Position numbers and translations under genes: made by a program. 64,000 bases of DNA from positions 46,500,964-46,564,963 of the forward strand of contig NC_080044.1 of assembly GCF_012489685.1 (NCBI RefSeq). Reading direction: 5' to 3'. This document shows positions 45,134 to 56,335 of this stretch, in pieces (the stretch's first letter is position 1; every line of letters starts with the position of its first letter). Origin of the DNA: Lotus japonicus (taxonomy: Eukaryota; Streptophyta; Magnoliopsida; Fabales; Fabaceae). Below the pieces are notes generated by a model. That model made no database searches, was not told the DNA's origin, and saw nothing but the letters and a program-made list of their open reading frames with translations.

Positions 45134-48100
45134 ATGGCTTCTAGTTCTGACAACGTCATCCCCTTGACCGCTGCATGTGAGATGAATGAAGTCAAACGCA
45201 CTCCCATTCCAGATCCGCCGTATGAAGTGGAGAAACGGGCTATCTGGAAATCCCAGGTATTTATTCCTATTTCTGTAAATGGCAATTTACGTGCCATTTT
45301 AGGCCCTTTGAAGAAGGCAAAGAAGGGCAGGCCTAACAGTCTCCCTGAGGGTTACGAGCATTTTCACCCCAGCATTCGTGGGGATGAGCTCATTCTTGCA
45401 TTTCAACCCTCTTGCCGCTTCCCTTTCCTGAAAGATCCCAAAAGGACTTTCAGGTCTGCGCCTCCTAACCCAACTGCTGGTGAAGGAGCCTATCTGAAAT
45501 GGCTCGATAGGGTAGAGGCCAGTAAGTCTGGGCATTGGAAAGTTACTAGAATTTTCGACCTCATTCAGTTGTCGAGGTCGCCGATTACTTACAACCCTGC
45601 TATGCTTCTGAGTTCTCTTTTCTTTTGGGAGCGGTCCACCAATAGCTTTCATGTCCCCTTTGGGATGCTTTCTCCCACTCTTCTTGATGTTGCTGCAATT
45701 ACTGGCCTTTGGGTGGTGGGTGATGATTACCATTCTTCTGCTGCTCCCACCAATCCTATTGCCATTCCGACAGATAACATTGCTTTCAGTAAGTTTATTA
45801 AAGATCATTATGTCGAGAATGGTGAAGTCTCCGATGCTGAGCATGTCGCGTTTCTGCTGTATTGGCTTTCTGCTTATGTGTTCTGCACCAAATCCTTGAG
45901 GATTCCGGCTAAACTCCTTCATTTAGCCAATCTGTTACATGAGGGTCGAATTATCGCCATGGCCAGGCTCGTGCTCGGTAATCTCTACCAAATGATCAAT
46001 GAAGCGATAACTGATATTCGAGATCCTAAGGTTGCGTCTTTGAATGCAGCTGGTCCTTTCTGGCTTCTTCAACTTTGGATGAATGCAGTTTTCGAACAAT
46101 TTCTTCCAGCCAAGAACCCTCCTCCTGTAGTGTCTAACACAAGGATCGATGCTTTCAGGCTTGAAGCCCTTACTCCTCCTTATGATGCCTCCACGTTCGA
46201 GCTTGACTTTAAGAAGTATTTCACCATGTTTTTCGAGTTGAAACGTTTCCGCTCGAGCTTTGCGCCGTATCGCAAACCTTCTCATGGCCCTCGGTGGCTA
46301 AGGAATTCATACCCTAATCTTCCTGGTTCAGAGAACCTTTCTCAGCACCAAGTCGAGCTTTGGCAAACTATATTATCTCCCAGGAGGTTAACCATCAACT
46401 TTGCCAGTAATGACTTCACTCTTTGCGGTTACAATCCTCAGCTTGTGTCTCGACAATTTGGGCTGAGTAAAGATTTGCCCAATACCTTGTTCGACAAATC
46501 CCTCATCCTCTATCCTGGTACCATCACCAAACGTAGTGTTTTCGACACTACCATTGACTACTACAACGAGGAGGAGCTACTTGGTCTTAGTCCTTTCAGT
46601 TTTACTCCATCCTTTTACGTCACCTAGGCATTCAAGGCGTGGTGGTCTGCTTATTGGCATGATATTTCGACGCCAATTGAGGATTGCTTCCAGCGCATAA
46701 CAAACATTTTTCTTTTGCAGAGGCAGGCCCCAAAGAAAACCAAAGGTATGCATACATCTGAGATCAACGCTTTTCAACAATTCTTCGGTGTAGTATACTT
46801 TCCGGGTCCTCGACTTCAGGAAACGGTTACCAAAGCAGCCCAAGTTCTAAGGCGAATGTGGGAAGCTAAAGCCAAGAAAACCCGATTGAGCCTTCCCTCT
46901 AATGAGGATGGTCTTTCTTTCATTATTCGAAAAACAGGCTTTAGGTTCCCACCACTGCCTACTTGTAAGTATGCTTTGGCTTTTCCGGTGGTGCTTCCTA
47001 AGTGGGTTGATCATGTAAGTATCAAAAACTTTTACCACAGTGCACTACCCCCTAGGAAGCGGGTGACCTGGACCAAGCGTTACCTATGGAATTATCCTCT
47101 CCATGTGTCGGTTGAAATCTTCAACCACATATCGATAAGAACGCTTATTGGTCAAGGTAATCATTTCGACCTGGCATCTTTACGATATTTATGGCTTAAT
47201 TTTCCTTTGTTTTCCTTTTGTAGCTGAACCAATTCCTCGACCGACCCCTCAGGCTTCTCCTCGGGTGGCTTCTGCGATTGTCGAAGTGGAGGATGATGAT
47301 GTTGCCTTGGCTGATAAGCTCAAGATTCCTAAGGTAATACTGAACCTTGTGAAACTTTGACCTTTACTCGACGTGTATATCTTTGTGATCATTTGCTTTT
47401 GTTTCAGAGTCGAAAACGAGGGGCCACCCCTACTACTTCTGCGAGCCAAAAGAGGGCTAAAGGTGCTGGTGAACCTTCTGCGGGAAATCCCTCCCCGGCT
47501 AAATCAGCCAGTCAACGTGAGGAAGTGCAGCAAGGTGATGAACAAGGTGTTGATGAGCAGGCTTCTAACCCTCTGCTTCAAGGTACTGCACCAATTCCCA
47601 TGGAGATGGCTCAAGCCAAGAAGACCTCCGGGAAAAGGTCTAGTCGTAAATCTGGCAGCTCCTCTTCCCACCATTCTAAGAGTTCAACCAGTTCCAGTCC
47701 CCTCAGAGCATCTGGCCCTAAGGTGAATCATTAGTTCACATCTTGTCTCAATTCGCTTTCTTTTCCTCTTTCTCAATCATTTTTACTTTTATTCTTCAGA
47801 GGGTTGGCATGTCTAAAATGGTTGTACCTCGAGCCACGTGGTTTTCTTCTAAACCTCCACCAGTTGCCCTATCTAGCTCTTCGAGCAGTTTAGAGTCCTC
47901 TAGTTCGAGTTTAGACTCTACTGAGTCGGACCCTGTGTGGGACAAACTGACATTCTATTTTAACTCGAAACCAATTGCTTGGCAACATCCTGGTTGTGAA
48001 CCCTATTATACCAAAGAATGTCGAGATAACCTTTCTAATTTTCCTCCACAGGATATGCAGAACCTGCCTTCCCCTGCTCGTGAAGAAAATGTACCACATG

Positions 48101-49059
48101 ATGAGGTGCAGGGTAGTGAGGGTCCAATCATTCAGCCTGACCAAGTGATTGGCGTAATGCCCCCACCCAAGGCTAATGTTCTGGCCTCTACTCTTTCTGA
48201 ACCTTCTCCTCGACAGCTTCAAACTTCTCCTCAACAACTTCAACAAGATGCCAGAGCGGCTTTGCTCTCACCTCATGCTAAGGGAGGCTTAGCTTCTTCT
48301 AAGACGGCTGCCTCTTCTCATACTTCTAGTGAAAGGCTCAGTGCTCTTTTAGTCGAGGATCCTCTTTCCATCTTCTAGAGCTTCTTTGATGGTACTTTGG
48401 ATCTTGAGTCTCCGCCGCGCCAAGCTGAAACTACTGAGACTGCTCAGTCTGGTGGAGTGCCCGATGATAGCCGGATTGAGGCGGCTCTTGTTAAGTTAAA
48501 AGGGCTAGTTTTCGATACTGGCTTCATCGACAGTGTCCGAGCCACCCCTCAATTAGGCCAGGAAGTGAAAGAACTGCTTGCCTTCCTCTTAAGTCAACAA
48601 CTTGATCAGACTCAGGCAGATGCTCTCGTCGAGTTGCAGACTCTCGTGGTCGATATCGTGGCTACGCTTGACAAGGCCATTGTGGTGGAGCAATCCATTG
48701 AGACTAAAAAGGCACAAGTGACCTCCAATACCAATGGCCTATTGCCCGCGAAAGAAGAAGTTCTCAAGCTGACTGCTAGGAGAACTCTTATTGCAGCTGA
48801 GTTTTCGAGTGTTGATGCTCGACTGGATGAGCTTCACAGGGAGGTAGCCAGGCTCGAGAAGCAAAAGGCTATGTTGATTGATGAAGACCCAGCTGTGAAT
48901 TCCCGACTGAATACGCTGGCTCCTGAGTGCACGAATGTGATGCTATCGACATCTCAACTTTCTAAGGAGGTAGCAGCGGAGCAGCGTATGAAGCAAAGCT
49001 TGGATTCTAGGATTGCTGCTGCTGGGGTTCAGCTTGAAGCCTTCAAGTCGAGGATTTAG
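45134..49059 (+). pseudogene. Antisense plant mobile domain (PMD) gene with introns, two TAG stops
   Basis: Exons 45134-47156, 47224-47333, 47408-47722 and 47800-49059 join in phase (GT-AG) into 1236 codons. Residues up to about 700 match the aminotransferase-like plant mobile domain found in retrotransposons, MULEs and MAIN-type plant proteins: ITYNPAMLLSSLFFWERSTN, TLLDVAAITGLW, LLQLWMNAVFEQFLP and AFKAWWSAYW. Then come serine/lysine-rich low-complexity parts and a coiled-coil C-terminus (about 48450-49059). Two in-frame TAG codons (46625-46627 and 48376-48378) break an otherwise open frame, so it is probably inactive here. The gene lies antisense between the integrase and 3' LTR of a Tat gypsy element, a position known for extra ORFs in this lineage. 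Its function is unknown. ATG 45134 lies 57 nt inside the longest open frame and suits the TATA at 44984. Confidence 0.8.
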
Positions 49060-49477
49060 ATTTCATAATTGTGGTTTTATTGTAATGGCCATGGATCTAT
49101 TGTGGCCCTTGTTGCCAACTTTGTAACAATCATTCTTGTACCTCTATTCGACTTTTGATTAATGGATGAATTTGTGTTGGCAATGCTTGATATGCTTTAT
49201 TTCTCGATTTGCATTTTATTGTCGATTCAGTCTTTGTCATATTACTTCCTGCATTGTATTGCTAAGTTTCACACCATTTAACTTGGCGCTTAATCTAACC
49301 TTTCAACTCCCAAGTTTCCTTGAAAACCACGATAATTTATAACGCTTTTTATCACGTTCTTGTTCAACGACTTAAGAACTTCCTCCACTTGTGGTGGTGG
49401 TTGACGTGGCTTGCCGTGTTTGGCTGACGCTTTGGTAACTGCATGCTTGCATTAATGCGGCTGTTTGTTACCTCCCT

Positions 49478-49487
49478 ATTATAAATG
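49478..49487 (+). promoter_or_regulatory. TATA box for the second antisense gene
   Basis: The sequence attataaatg lies about 95 nt before the ATG at 49578 and follows a CT-rich stretch. An upstream ATG at 49485 overlaps the TATA box and is therefore unlikely to be in the transcript. Confidence 0.5.
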
Positions 49488-49577
49488 GAGTCGTTTTTTA
49501 CTCGTCTTTCACCAGCAACTCTTTTTCCTTCCATTCTCATCTTCTTCCTGCGATCTAAGAACTTTTCACCCTTCACC

Positions 49578-50051
49578 ATGGATAGCAGACTTATTCTTCG
49601 TCGTATCAGGGACTTGGCTTTCCAGGAGAACCTTTTCCAGAACATGTATGACTCCTCTGCTGGCCTTGATGAGCTTCTAGGGCTCATTGATCAACTGCTT
49701 CATAGGCCAATCATCGCGCGCGTTAGAATTCCTCTCCAGGAGTTCCAGGGGCTTCTCTTGGAGGCCAAACCTCTGTTTGAAGAGTTCCGGGAACTTTCAA
49801 TAATGGTGTTCTTTCATGAACACCAAATAGATGAGTGGAGGGAGAAATTCGATTTTCACCAGGCCTCTTTGGATCAGCAAGATCCTGAGGGTCTTGTTCG
49901 ATCAGTCGTCGAGATATTTGCAGCCTCCCTTGAAGACTTGGTTGCTCGTCAAAAGAAGGCTCGACTTGAGGGCCAGATGGTGGCGCTGGTGGATCGATTA
50001 GCACCCATGCAAGCTAGATATGACGGATACAGAGCTATTTTTCCTTTTTAG
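49578..50051 (+). CDS. Antisense helical protein of the Tat element (157 aa), function unknown
   Basis: The open frame starts MDSRLILRRIRDLAFQENLF and ends in YRAIFPF. It is rich in Leu, Glu, Gln and Arg and should be almost wholly alpha-helical, partly coiled-coil (for example about residues 65-140). No domain, signal peptide or membrane segment is recognisable. It has its own TATA-like box and a possible polyadenylation region (gatcaatgaatg, about 50098) that resembles the end of the PMD gene (gattaatggatg, about 49158). This suggests a matched two-gene unit. It lies 84 nt from the end of the integrase frame, convergent with pol. It is intact, unlike its PMD neighbour. It could be a partner of the PMD protein or a detached tail of it; both are inferences. 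Confidence 0.6.
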   Translation: MDSRLILRRIRDLAFQENLFQNMYDSSAGLDELLGLIDQLLHRPIIARVRIPLQEFQGLLLEAKPLFEEFRELSIMVFFHEHQIDEWREKFDFHQASLDQQDPEGLVRSVVEIFAASLEDLVARQKKARLEGQMVALVDRLAPMQARYDGYRAIFPF

Positions 50052-50135
50052 GCTTCTAGTTTTATTTGTATTTTGCCATCCCTGTAATATTTTTTCGATC
50101 AATGAATGTGATTTGGCAATTTTAACGCTTATGTT

Positions 50136-51635
50136 TCATTCGATTTTAAGCTCGTGCAACATTGGCTTATATGCTTTTAAATACTTGCCATTTATCGTAA
50201 CACTTTGACGTTGATTGCTCAATTCCTTAATCACATAAGCGTTATTAGGTAACGTCCTCTCGATTGTATATGGCCCTTCCCAATTGGGGGTCCGTTTCCC
50301 GTAGGCTTTATCTCTTTTATCCATTAAGAGGATAACTTTCCACACATAATCACCTGCAACAAAAGATCGATTTTTAACCTTTTTGTTGTATGCTTTAGCT
50401 ATGCGATCTTTTTGCCTTGTTAAAACGTCCAGCGCCAAGAGTCTTTCTTCGTCGAGGTCGACCATTTCGTCTAGCATCATATTCCAGTAAACTTCACTTG
50501 GGATTTCTTCTTGTCTTTGAATTCGACACGATTGCAAATATACTTCTGTGGGCAGCACGGCTTCCTGGCCATAGGCCAGTCGAAAAGGCGTTGTTCCGGT
50601 CGCTTCCCTAGGTGAATTCCTGTAAGCCCACAAGACTTGGCTTAAAGATTCATGCCAACTTTTTGGTTTTCGACCCACATGCTTTTTGATTAAGCTTATT
50701 AGAATTTTATTAGCCGCCTCTACTTGGCCGTTTGCCTGAGCGTAGTAAGGGGTCGAGGTTAAGAGTTTGATCCCCCAGGATTCTGCAAAAGCTGTCACTT
50801 TGCGTCCCACAAATACTGTGCCTTGGTCCGTCGTAATTGACTCTGGTAATCCAAATCGATACACAATATGGTTTTGCATAAACTCGATTACCGTTTCCTG
50901 TGTTACGTTCTGTAATGGAATGGCTTCGACCCATTTAGTGAAATAATCGACTGCCACAATGATATACTTGTGTTGCTTTGATGAGGCTGGGTGAATTTCT
51001 TCAATTAAGTCTATTGCCCACCCCCTAAAAGGCCATGGCTTGATAATAGAGTGCAATTCGCTGGCTGGCACGTGCTGGATTCCTGAATGTTTTTGACAAT
51101 CTTGACAACCTCTTGCATATTCAATGCAATCCTTCATGATAGTTGGCCAATACAAACCTTGCCTAAATAGGATCCATTTCATTTTTGCTCCTGCTTGATG
51201 AGCACCACACAGGCCGTCATGAACATCCGATACAGCTATAAATGCGTCGTCCTCGCTTAAGCATTTCAACAACGTGCCGTCGACGTTATTTTAAAACAAC
51301 TCGTTGCCTAAAATGGTGTAACTTAGAGCTCTGTACTTAACTTTTCTATCAGTTGACCCTACTGGGTTCTGCAGGTACTCGACAATTGGCTTTCTCCAAT
51401 CGTTGGAGGTTAGATTATCAATAAACATAATGTCGAGATCCGATGGGCTCAGCTTTTCCTTGATCTTAATTAGCTCTGTCAGCTTTAGTTTATCTACCAT
51501 ATACCCAGAAGCAACCTGCGCCAATTCATTGGCTTCTTGGTTTTCTATTCTAGGGACATGACCTATTCCAACCTCGTTGAATTTAGCCAACAAATTATTT
51601 GCTCTTACATAATATTTGGCTAGATGCTCGCTAAC
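50136..51635 (-). pseudogene. Tat gypsy pol, 3' half: end of second RNase H and integrase
   Basis: On the minus strand, 51635-51291 encodes the end of the second RNase H domain and linker (LAKFNEVGIGHVPRIENQEAN). An in-frame TAA follows (plus 51288-51290, after GNELF), then the integrase frame 51272-50136. The integrase has an HHCC zinc region (HDGLCGAHQAG, CQDCQKHSG), and the catalytic triad sits in WAIDLI (D), TTDQGTVF (D) and GQVEAANK (E). A C-terminal GPY-type motif (NWEGPYTIERTL) follows. The RNase H is cut at 51635 by the nested chromovirus and resumes at 62820. The stop plus the insertion make it inactive. Confidence 0.9.
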
Positions 51636-53799
51636 TGTAAGACCTGGATTTTCAGAACAAGTTAAGTTTCCGACTCACGCGTAGAATCAGCGTAAGCGTG
51701 ACAGGAGTTTGGTATTTGAGAAAGATTAATGAAGAGGAAAGTTCAGGAATTACTTGAGGAATGTTGCGTAGTTGCTTCCGGAGTTAGTACGAGTCGTCTG
51801 CACACCTGCCTTATGGCGAGCGTGTCCAGAATAGGCTATTTCGCTCTTAAAGCAACGTTTTGAGTGAGATTTCGAACTCTCGGAAAATTTAAAGATTCTC
51901 TTTATTTTTCCATCGACCAGCGTTTCATTCCGGAACTCTGGACTGTACGCACGATGGGTTTCACTTTTCGGATGTCCGCCGACGCTAATTTCTTTGCTTC
52001 GAAACCCTATTTTCGAGCAATGGATGAAGACTTTTTCTATTCGGGACTTCTAACGAAGATTCCGTCTGCATTGCCAGACTTGTTTCGACATTTCCAATCT
52101 TTCTTCTGTTGGAAGTTTTGTCGTTTGAGCATCACAGCAAAAAGTAGTTTTTCGGGACAGATTTAACTTACACCGCTTTTGAGATTTTCGATATCGTTTT
52201 TCCCATATCATAGATATTTGTTTTGAGTTCTGGATTTCTGACGCCAGAATCTCTCTTAGAATTCCTTGGTGAACGTGCTGCAAAAATCGGAATCGCGAAA
52301 TTTTCATTTTCCCGCGATTTCGCCCGCCTATAAATAGGCGAAAAAGCAAAATATCTTCCATTTTTCCTCCATTTGTGGCTGATTTCGTGGAGAGCAAGGG
52401 GGGAGGGGATTTCCGCGAAAACTTGATCAATCTTCGTGCAGTTCGTCCCTACTTCTAGGTATTAAGGTAACTAACACGATTCCTACCTCTGATTGTTGTT
52501 TCTGTTGCGTTTTTGAAGTCGTTTCTGTGCTCACAGTTTTGAGCTTTTTCTAAAATGGTCCGATTTCTTCGATTTCTTGGTTGGGTTATGTTCCTTACGT
52601 TCCCCTGAGTCTAAAATCTCTGTCAGTAAACTCTGATTGCAATTCAGTTGTCCAGGATCTGAAAAACTGTTTCAAAACCTTTTTGTCTCACATTTCGAAA
52701 CTTTATTGTCGAAAAGTCATAATTTGACTTCGTGCCTTTAGGATTTGTTGTCACGGATGTCATGAGGATCGTTGCTGTCAAATTTGTTTTCAGAACTGAT
52801 AACTTTGAAGTTTTGAGCCTTTATTTTGGACCAAAATGCCCCTGGATAGTCGTATTTCGGCCCGATTGTCCGAAAATTGTTCTGACAGTTTCTTTGCCTT
52901 AGTTTTATCCTAAAACTACCTTGTGAATTGATTTGATCGAAGAAAAAGAGCCGAAGCCCTTTTTCCTTTGAGGCCGTGGGTTATTACCATCAGGGGGGAG
53001 TTTTTCGGTTTCGAAAACTTGTCTTTTCGTACCTGATTGTCCTATTCTGAAGCTTTAATGCTTTTTCTATCGTTTATGTATTGTTTTGCGATCGAACTAA
53101 TCGATTTTGTTTGGGTTCTGCTTTGTTTTTCTCCGAGGTTCAGTTGAGGGAACTTTGGAAGACTCAGAGCAATTGTTTGAGGAGAACTTTGTTTGCGAAG
53201 CTGGAACAGCTCGAGGTTAGGGCAACTTACTATATATTAGCTATGAATGCATGATAGGCGTCGATCAATTCGACTTATGCTTTACTTTGATGTTGATTAT
53301 GTTGATGAACTGATGTTGTGATGTTGTGCTTTATTGGATTGTGCGTTTTGACGCGACTTCGGAGTGGAGATTCATTGATCTGGTGATCTTTGATGTTTCG
53401 GGTTGGATGAACAACCCTAGGCAAGTTCAAACGAGGGGTTTGGGACTTAGCCATTTGTTGGGATTCGTTGGTTTACTTAGACTTTCCCCGGGAAACTTCT
53501 TTTGGGTGGTTGGTTTTCGGAAATCCTAGAATGAATAGAATATTGTAAACTAGAGACTTTGGGAAACTTAGACTTTGAGAAATAAACTCATAATTTGACT
53601 AATTTGAATTGAAATCATTTTTATTAACGTTTAAGCATAGGAGAACTAAAGGGGAAAACATTTACGAAAGACGGGGAAAAGTCGACCTTTGTTGCGGGTT
53701 TGGAGAGTTATCGGAATTGGGGAAAGCCACTAAGGTGAGCTATGGTGATGATTGAAAGTCACCGAGTACTTTACGTACTCTTGTTGATGGGGTTGTGTT

Positions 53800-54000
53800 G
53801 TATTGACCGACACTAATCCCTTGGGTTCTCTTGTTGTTGGAGCGGTGTTGTATTGACCGACACTTAGCGCTCTTGTTGTTTGGGCGGTGTTGTATTGACC
53901 GACACTAGACCCTTGTGTATTCTGTGGATGGAGTTGTGTTGTATTGACCGACACTTACTCCGAGTTGTGTTGTATTGACCGACACTAACTCATGGGTTTG
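53800..54000. repeat. Tandem tgttgtattgaccgacact repeats in the 5' LTR
   Basis: About five copies of gtgttgtattgaccgacact spaced by 20-50 nt of ctcttgttg-type spacer. The same array is in the 3' LTR at about 61070-61265. Confidence 0.9.
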
Positions 54001-54079
54001 TTGAGATTGGGTTGTGAGCTACACACTTTCGTGGTAAGGGCGATTCGTTGTTTGGCTAACCATATTGCATCAATCAGGT

Positions 54080-54605
54080 GAATAACGGGAATGGTTCACC
54101 TTGCATAAATGATGAATAACGGGAATGGTTCATCATATGGTGAATAACGGGAATGGTTCACCAAGGATGAATAACGGGAATGGTTCATCCAGGATGGATA
54201 ACGGGAATGGTCCATCCATAGTGAAGAACGGGAAGCTTCACTGAGGCGTGAGACTTCGTGAAAGCATGGAACTTCACTGAAGCGTGAGACTTCGTGAAAG
54301 TGAGTAAGCTTCACTGAGGCGTGAGACTTCGTGAAAGCAGAAACTTCACTGAGGCGGGAGACCTCATGGAGACGGGAACCTTCGCTGAGGCGGGAGACCT
54401 TGCGGAGACGGGAACCTTCGCTGAAGCGGGAGACTTTGCGGAGGCGTGCAACTTCACTGAAGCGTGAGACTTCGTGAAGGCGCGAAACTTCACTGAAGCG
54501 TGAGACTTCGTGAATGTGTGAGATTTCACTGAAGCGTGAGACTTCGTGAAAGCGTAAGACCCCATTGAAGCGTGAGACTTCATGGAAGCGTGAGATTTCA
54601 TCGTC
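54080..54605. repeat. Two short-period arrays in the 5' LTR
   Basis: First, five copies of gaataacgggaatggttca (54086-54215), each flanked by small inverted words (ggtgaa/ttcacc). Then about a dozen copies of a roughly 30-nt unit, cttcactgaagcgtgagactt plus cgtgaaagc, to 54605. Each unit contains small inverted pairs (cttcac/gtgaag). The 3' LTR carries the same arrays at about 61350-61875. Confidence 0.9.
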
Positions 54606-55550
54606 GTTTACCCTAGGGCAACGACAGGGAACATTGGTTTAGTTGGATACGTGTGTGTTGGGAGGACGATACATTGTTTGACTAACCTTATCACCTAACT
54701 TCATATGTTGAGATTATGATGATTTGATGTTGATGAACATCGTTAGGTATTAATGATTGAACTGTGTAGGAGATTCGAGAACATGTTATGTATATACCTT
54801 AGAGTAGGCAATACATAACTTATATGTATATATACAACATATATATATACCCCTTTTATCGCATGTTGATTGTATATCTATTGTATTCTGTAAGTTGACC
54901 CTAGCGCCTTGGCTTTGTTTGTATGTTTGTGTTTGGGCGGTCGGCCTGCTGCCAGGCGTCTGTCAGCCGGTTCGTGATGATTCGTGGCGCGGGAAAGACC
55001 CGGAGCGGAATGACTATTACTAGAGCTTTCGACGAGGACCCGGACTTCATGCCTGATCGAGGGAGGGTCGCTGATAGTAGTGTGGGTTATGGGAGGTTAG
55101 AGTCTTTTGAGTTGGTTGTTACTGTAATAGCTCTGATTCGTTTTGCTTTTGGGACAGGGTAGGTTCCCGACGCATGACTTTTGTGTGGTTCTCTTACTGA
55201 GGGATCACAGTGAGTCAGTCGGACCATAGGGGTCTTTGCTTAGGCCATTTTGAGGCCGACTTTCTCTTGGATAGTGGTATATTTGATGTTTTTGCGTACA
55301 GTTCTGGTTTGAAAATATTCGCCTACGGGCATGCTACCTTGGAGTCACTGCGTGTGCGCGTGACGGGAGAGTGCAGCTGAGGCTGTACATTTGTATATGT
55401 TTGTTTATCGGTTAGTTAGTTGTTGGGTTATGTCTTTACTTTCTATTGTTTTGATTTAAAGGAAAGAAAACGAAAAAAAATTACCTGTTTTCCGCGTAAA
55501 GATTATTTTTGGTTACTAAAGTGACACCTGGAAATCGGGGTGTTACATTG

Positions 55551-55568
55551 TGGTATCAGAGCTTAGTC
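55551..55568 (+). promoter_or_regulatory. Primer-binding site (tRNA-Met type)
   Basis: tggtatcagagcttag, three bases after the LTR end at 55547. This is the standard initiator tRNA-Met complement of plant retroelements. Confidence 0.9.
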
Positions 55569-55756
55569 GAGTCTTTTGGGAGTCTTTGGGGAATAGGTCT
55601 TCTGTGCTAGGTTGTGTGACTCTGCAAAGAGTGAAAATTGATTGTCTGCAGAGCGATTTTCGTTCTAATTGCTTGCGTTACTACTCAATCGGATTGAGTG
55701 GTTTGTCTAGTGCTACCGTATGGTTAGTACTAATCGGACGTTCGATGAGATATAGG

Positions 55757-56335
55757 ATGGTGGACCTTAACCGGATGGCGGGGGCAATAGCTACACTGAT
55801 CGAGGCAATGATGAACCAGGCTGCGGAAGACGCTTATATGCGCGCTGCACGTGAGCATCACCAACGATTGATGGCGACGGCGATGTATCAACAAAGAGGA
55901 ATGAACCGAACAGGAGCTGGGGGACCAATGAGGTCAGGTTCCCAAGGCTACAACGGAAGGAAGAGCTACCATAAGTGGGGACCATATCAGCGTTTCAAGG
56001 GAAGAGATCTTATCTCAAGAGTCTACAAACCAACGACTGCTGATACTGGAGGGGAGCCAGTTGGTGACAAAGGTGTGACATGTACTCGTTGTGGAAAGTT
56101 TGGGCATTTTGCTAACAAGTGCTCAGTGACTGGATGGAGATGCTTCAAGTGTAACCGAGAGGGGCATCTAGCTGTGAACTGCAAGACCAAAGAAAGTCTA
56201 TGCTTCAATTGCAACCAACCGGGACATTTCTCCCAAGATTGCAAGGCACTCAGGGGCGAATCATCAGGGAATGTTGGGAAAGGAAAACAACTTGCTCCAG
56301 AGGAAAGGATTCATGCCAAGGAGGGCAAGAGCTGA
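55757..56335 (+). CDS. Reduced gag with three CCHC zinc knuckles
   Basis: The open frame runs back to 55550, but protein-like sequence begins near MVDLNRMAGAIATLIEAMMN (ATG about 55757). A short helical N-terminal piece is followed by a Gly/Arg-rich linker and three zinc knuckles: CTRCGKFGHFANKC, CFKCNREGHLAVNC and CFNCNQPGHFSQDC. Gag normally packages the RNA into particles in the cytoplasm. The central capsid-forming part of gag is missing, so only the nucleic-acid-binding half remains, and protease and pol do not follow. It stops at 56333-56335. Whether this short product is translated is unknown. Confidence 0.75.
   Translation: MVDLNRMAGAIATLIEAMMNQAAEDAYMRAAREHHQRLMATAMYQQRGMNRTGAGGPMRSGSQGYNGRKSYHKWGPYQRFKGRDLISRVYKPTTADTGGEPVGDKGVTCTRCGKFGHFANKCSVTGWRCFKCNREGHLAVNCKTKESLCFNCNQPGHFSQDCKALRGESSGNVGKGKQLAPEERIHAKEGKS

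Larger units (their letters stand above)
51636..55547 (+). repeat. 5' LTR of the chromovirus (3912 bp)
   Basis: Starts tgtaagacctgg and ends ggggtgttaca. A TATA box (ctataaatagg) near 52327-52337 marks the likely start of transcription, about 0.7 kb into the LTR. Most of the length is non-coding and includes two tandem-repeat arrays. Short frames inside it are conserved between the LTRs only because the LTRs are near-identical. Confidence 0.95.

Noticed and set aside
45299..45922. 207-aa minus-strand frame opposite the PMD gene
   Set aside because: It is a shadow of the PMD coding strand; no domain is recognisable and PMD motifs clearly read on the plus strand.
54311..54601. Open frame with repeating KSHAS units on the minus strand (also at 61581)
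   Set aside because: It is a translation of the LTR's short tandem repeat; conservation between the two LTRs only reflects their near-identity.
55550..55756. N-terminal extension of the gag frame
   Set aside because: It starts at the LTR border and runs through the primer-binding site and leader, with no protein-like features.
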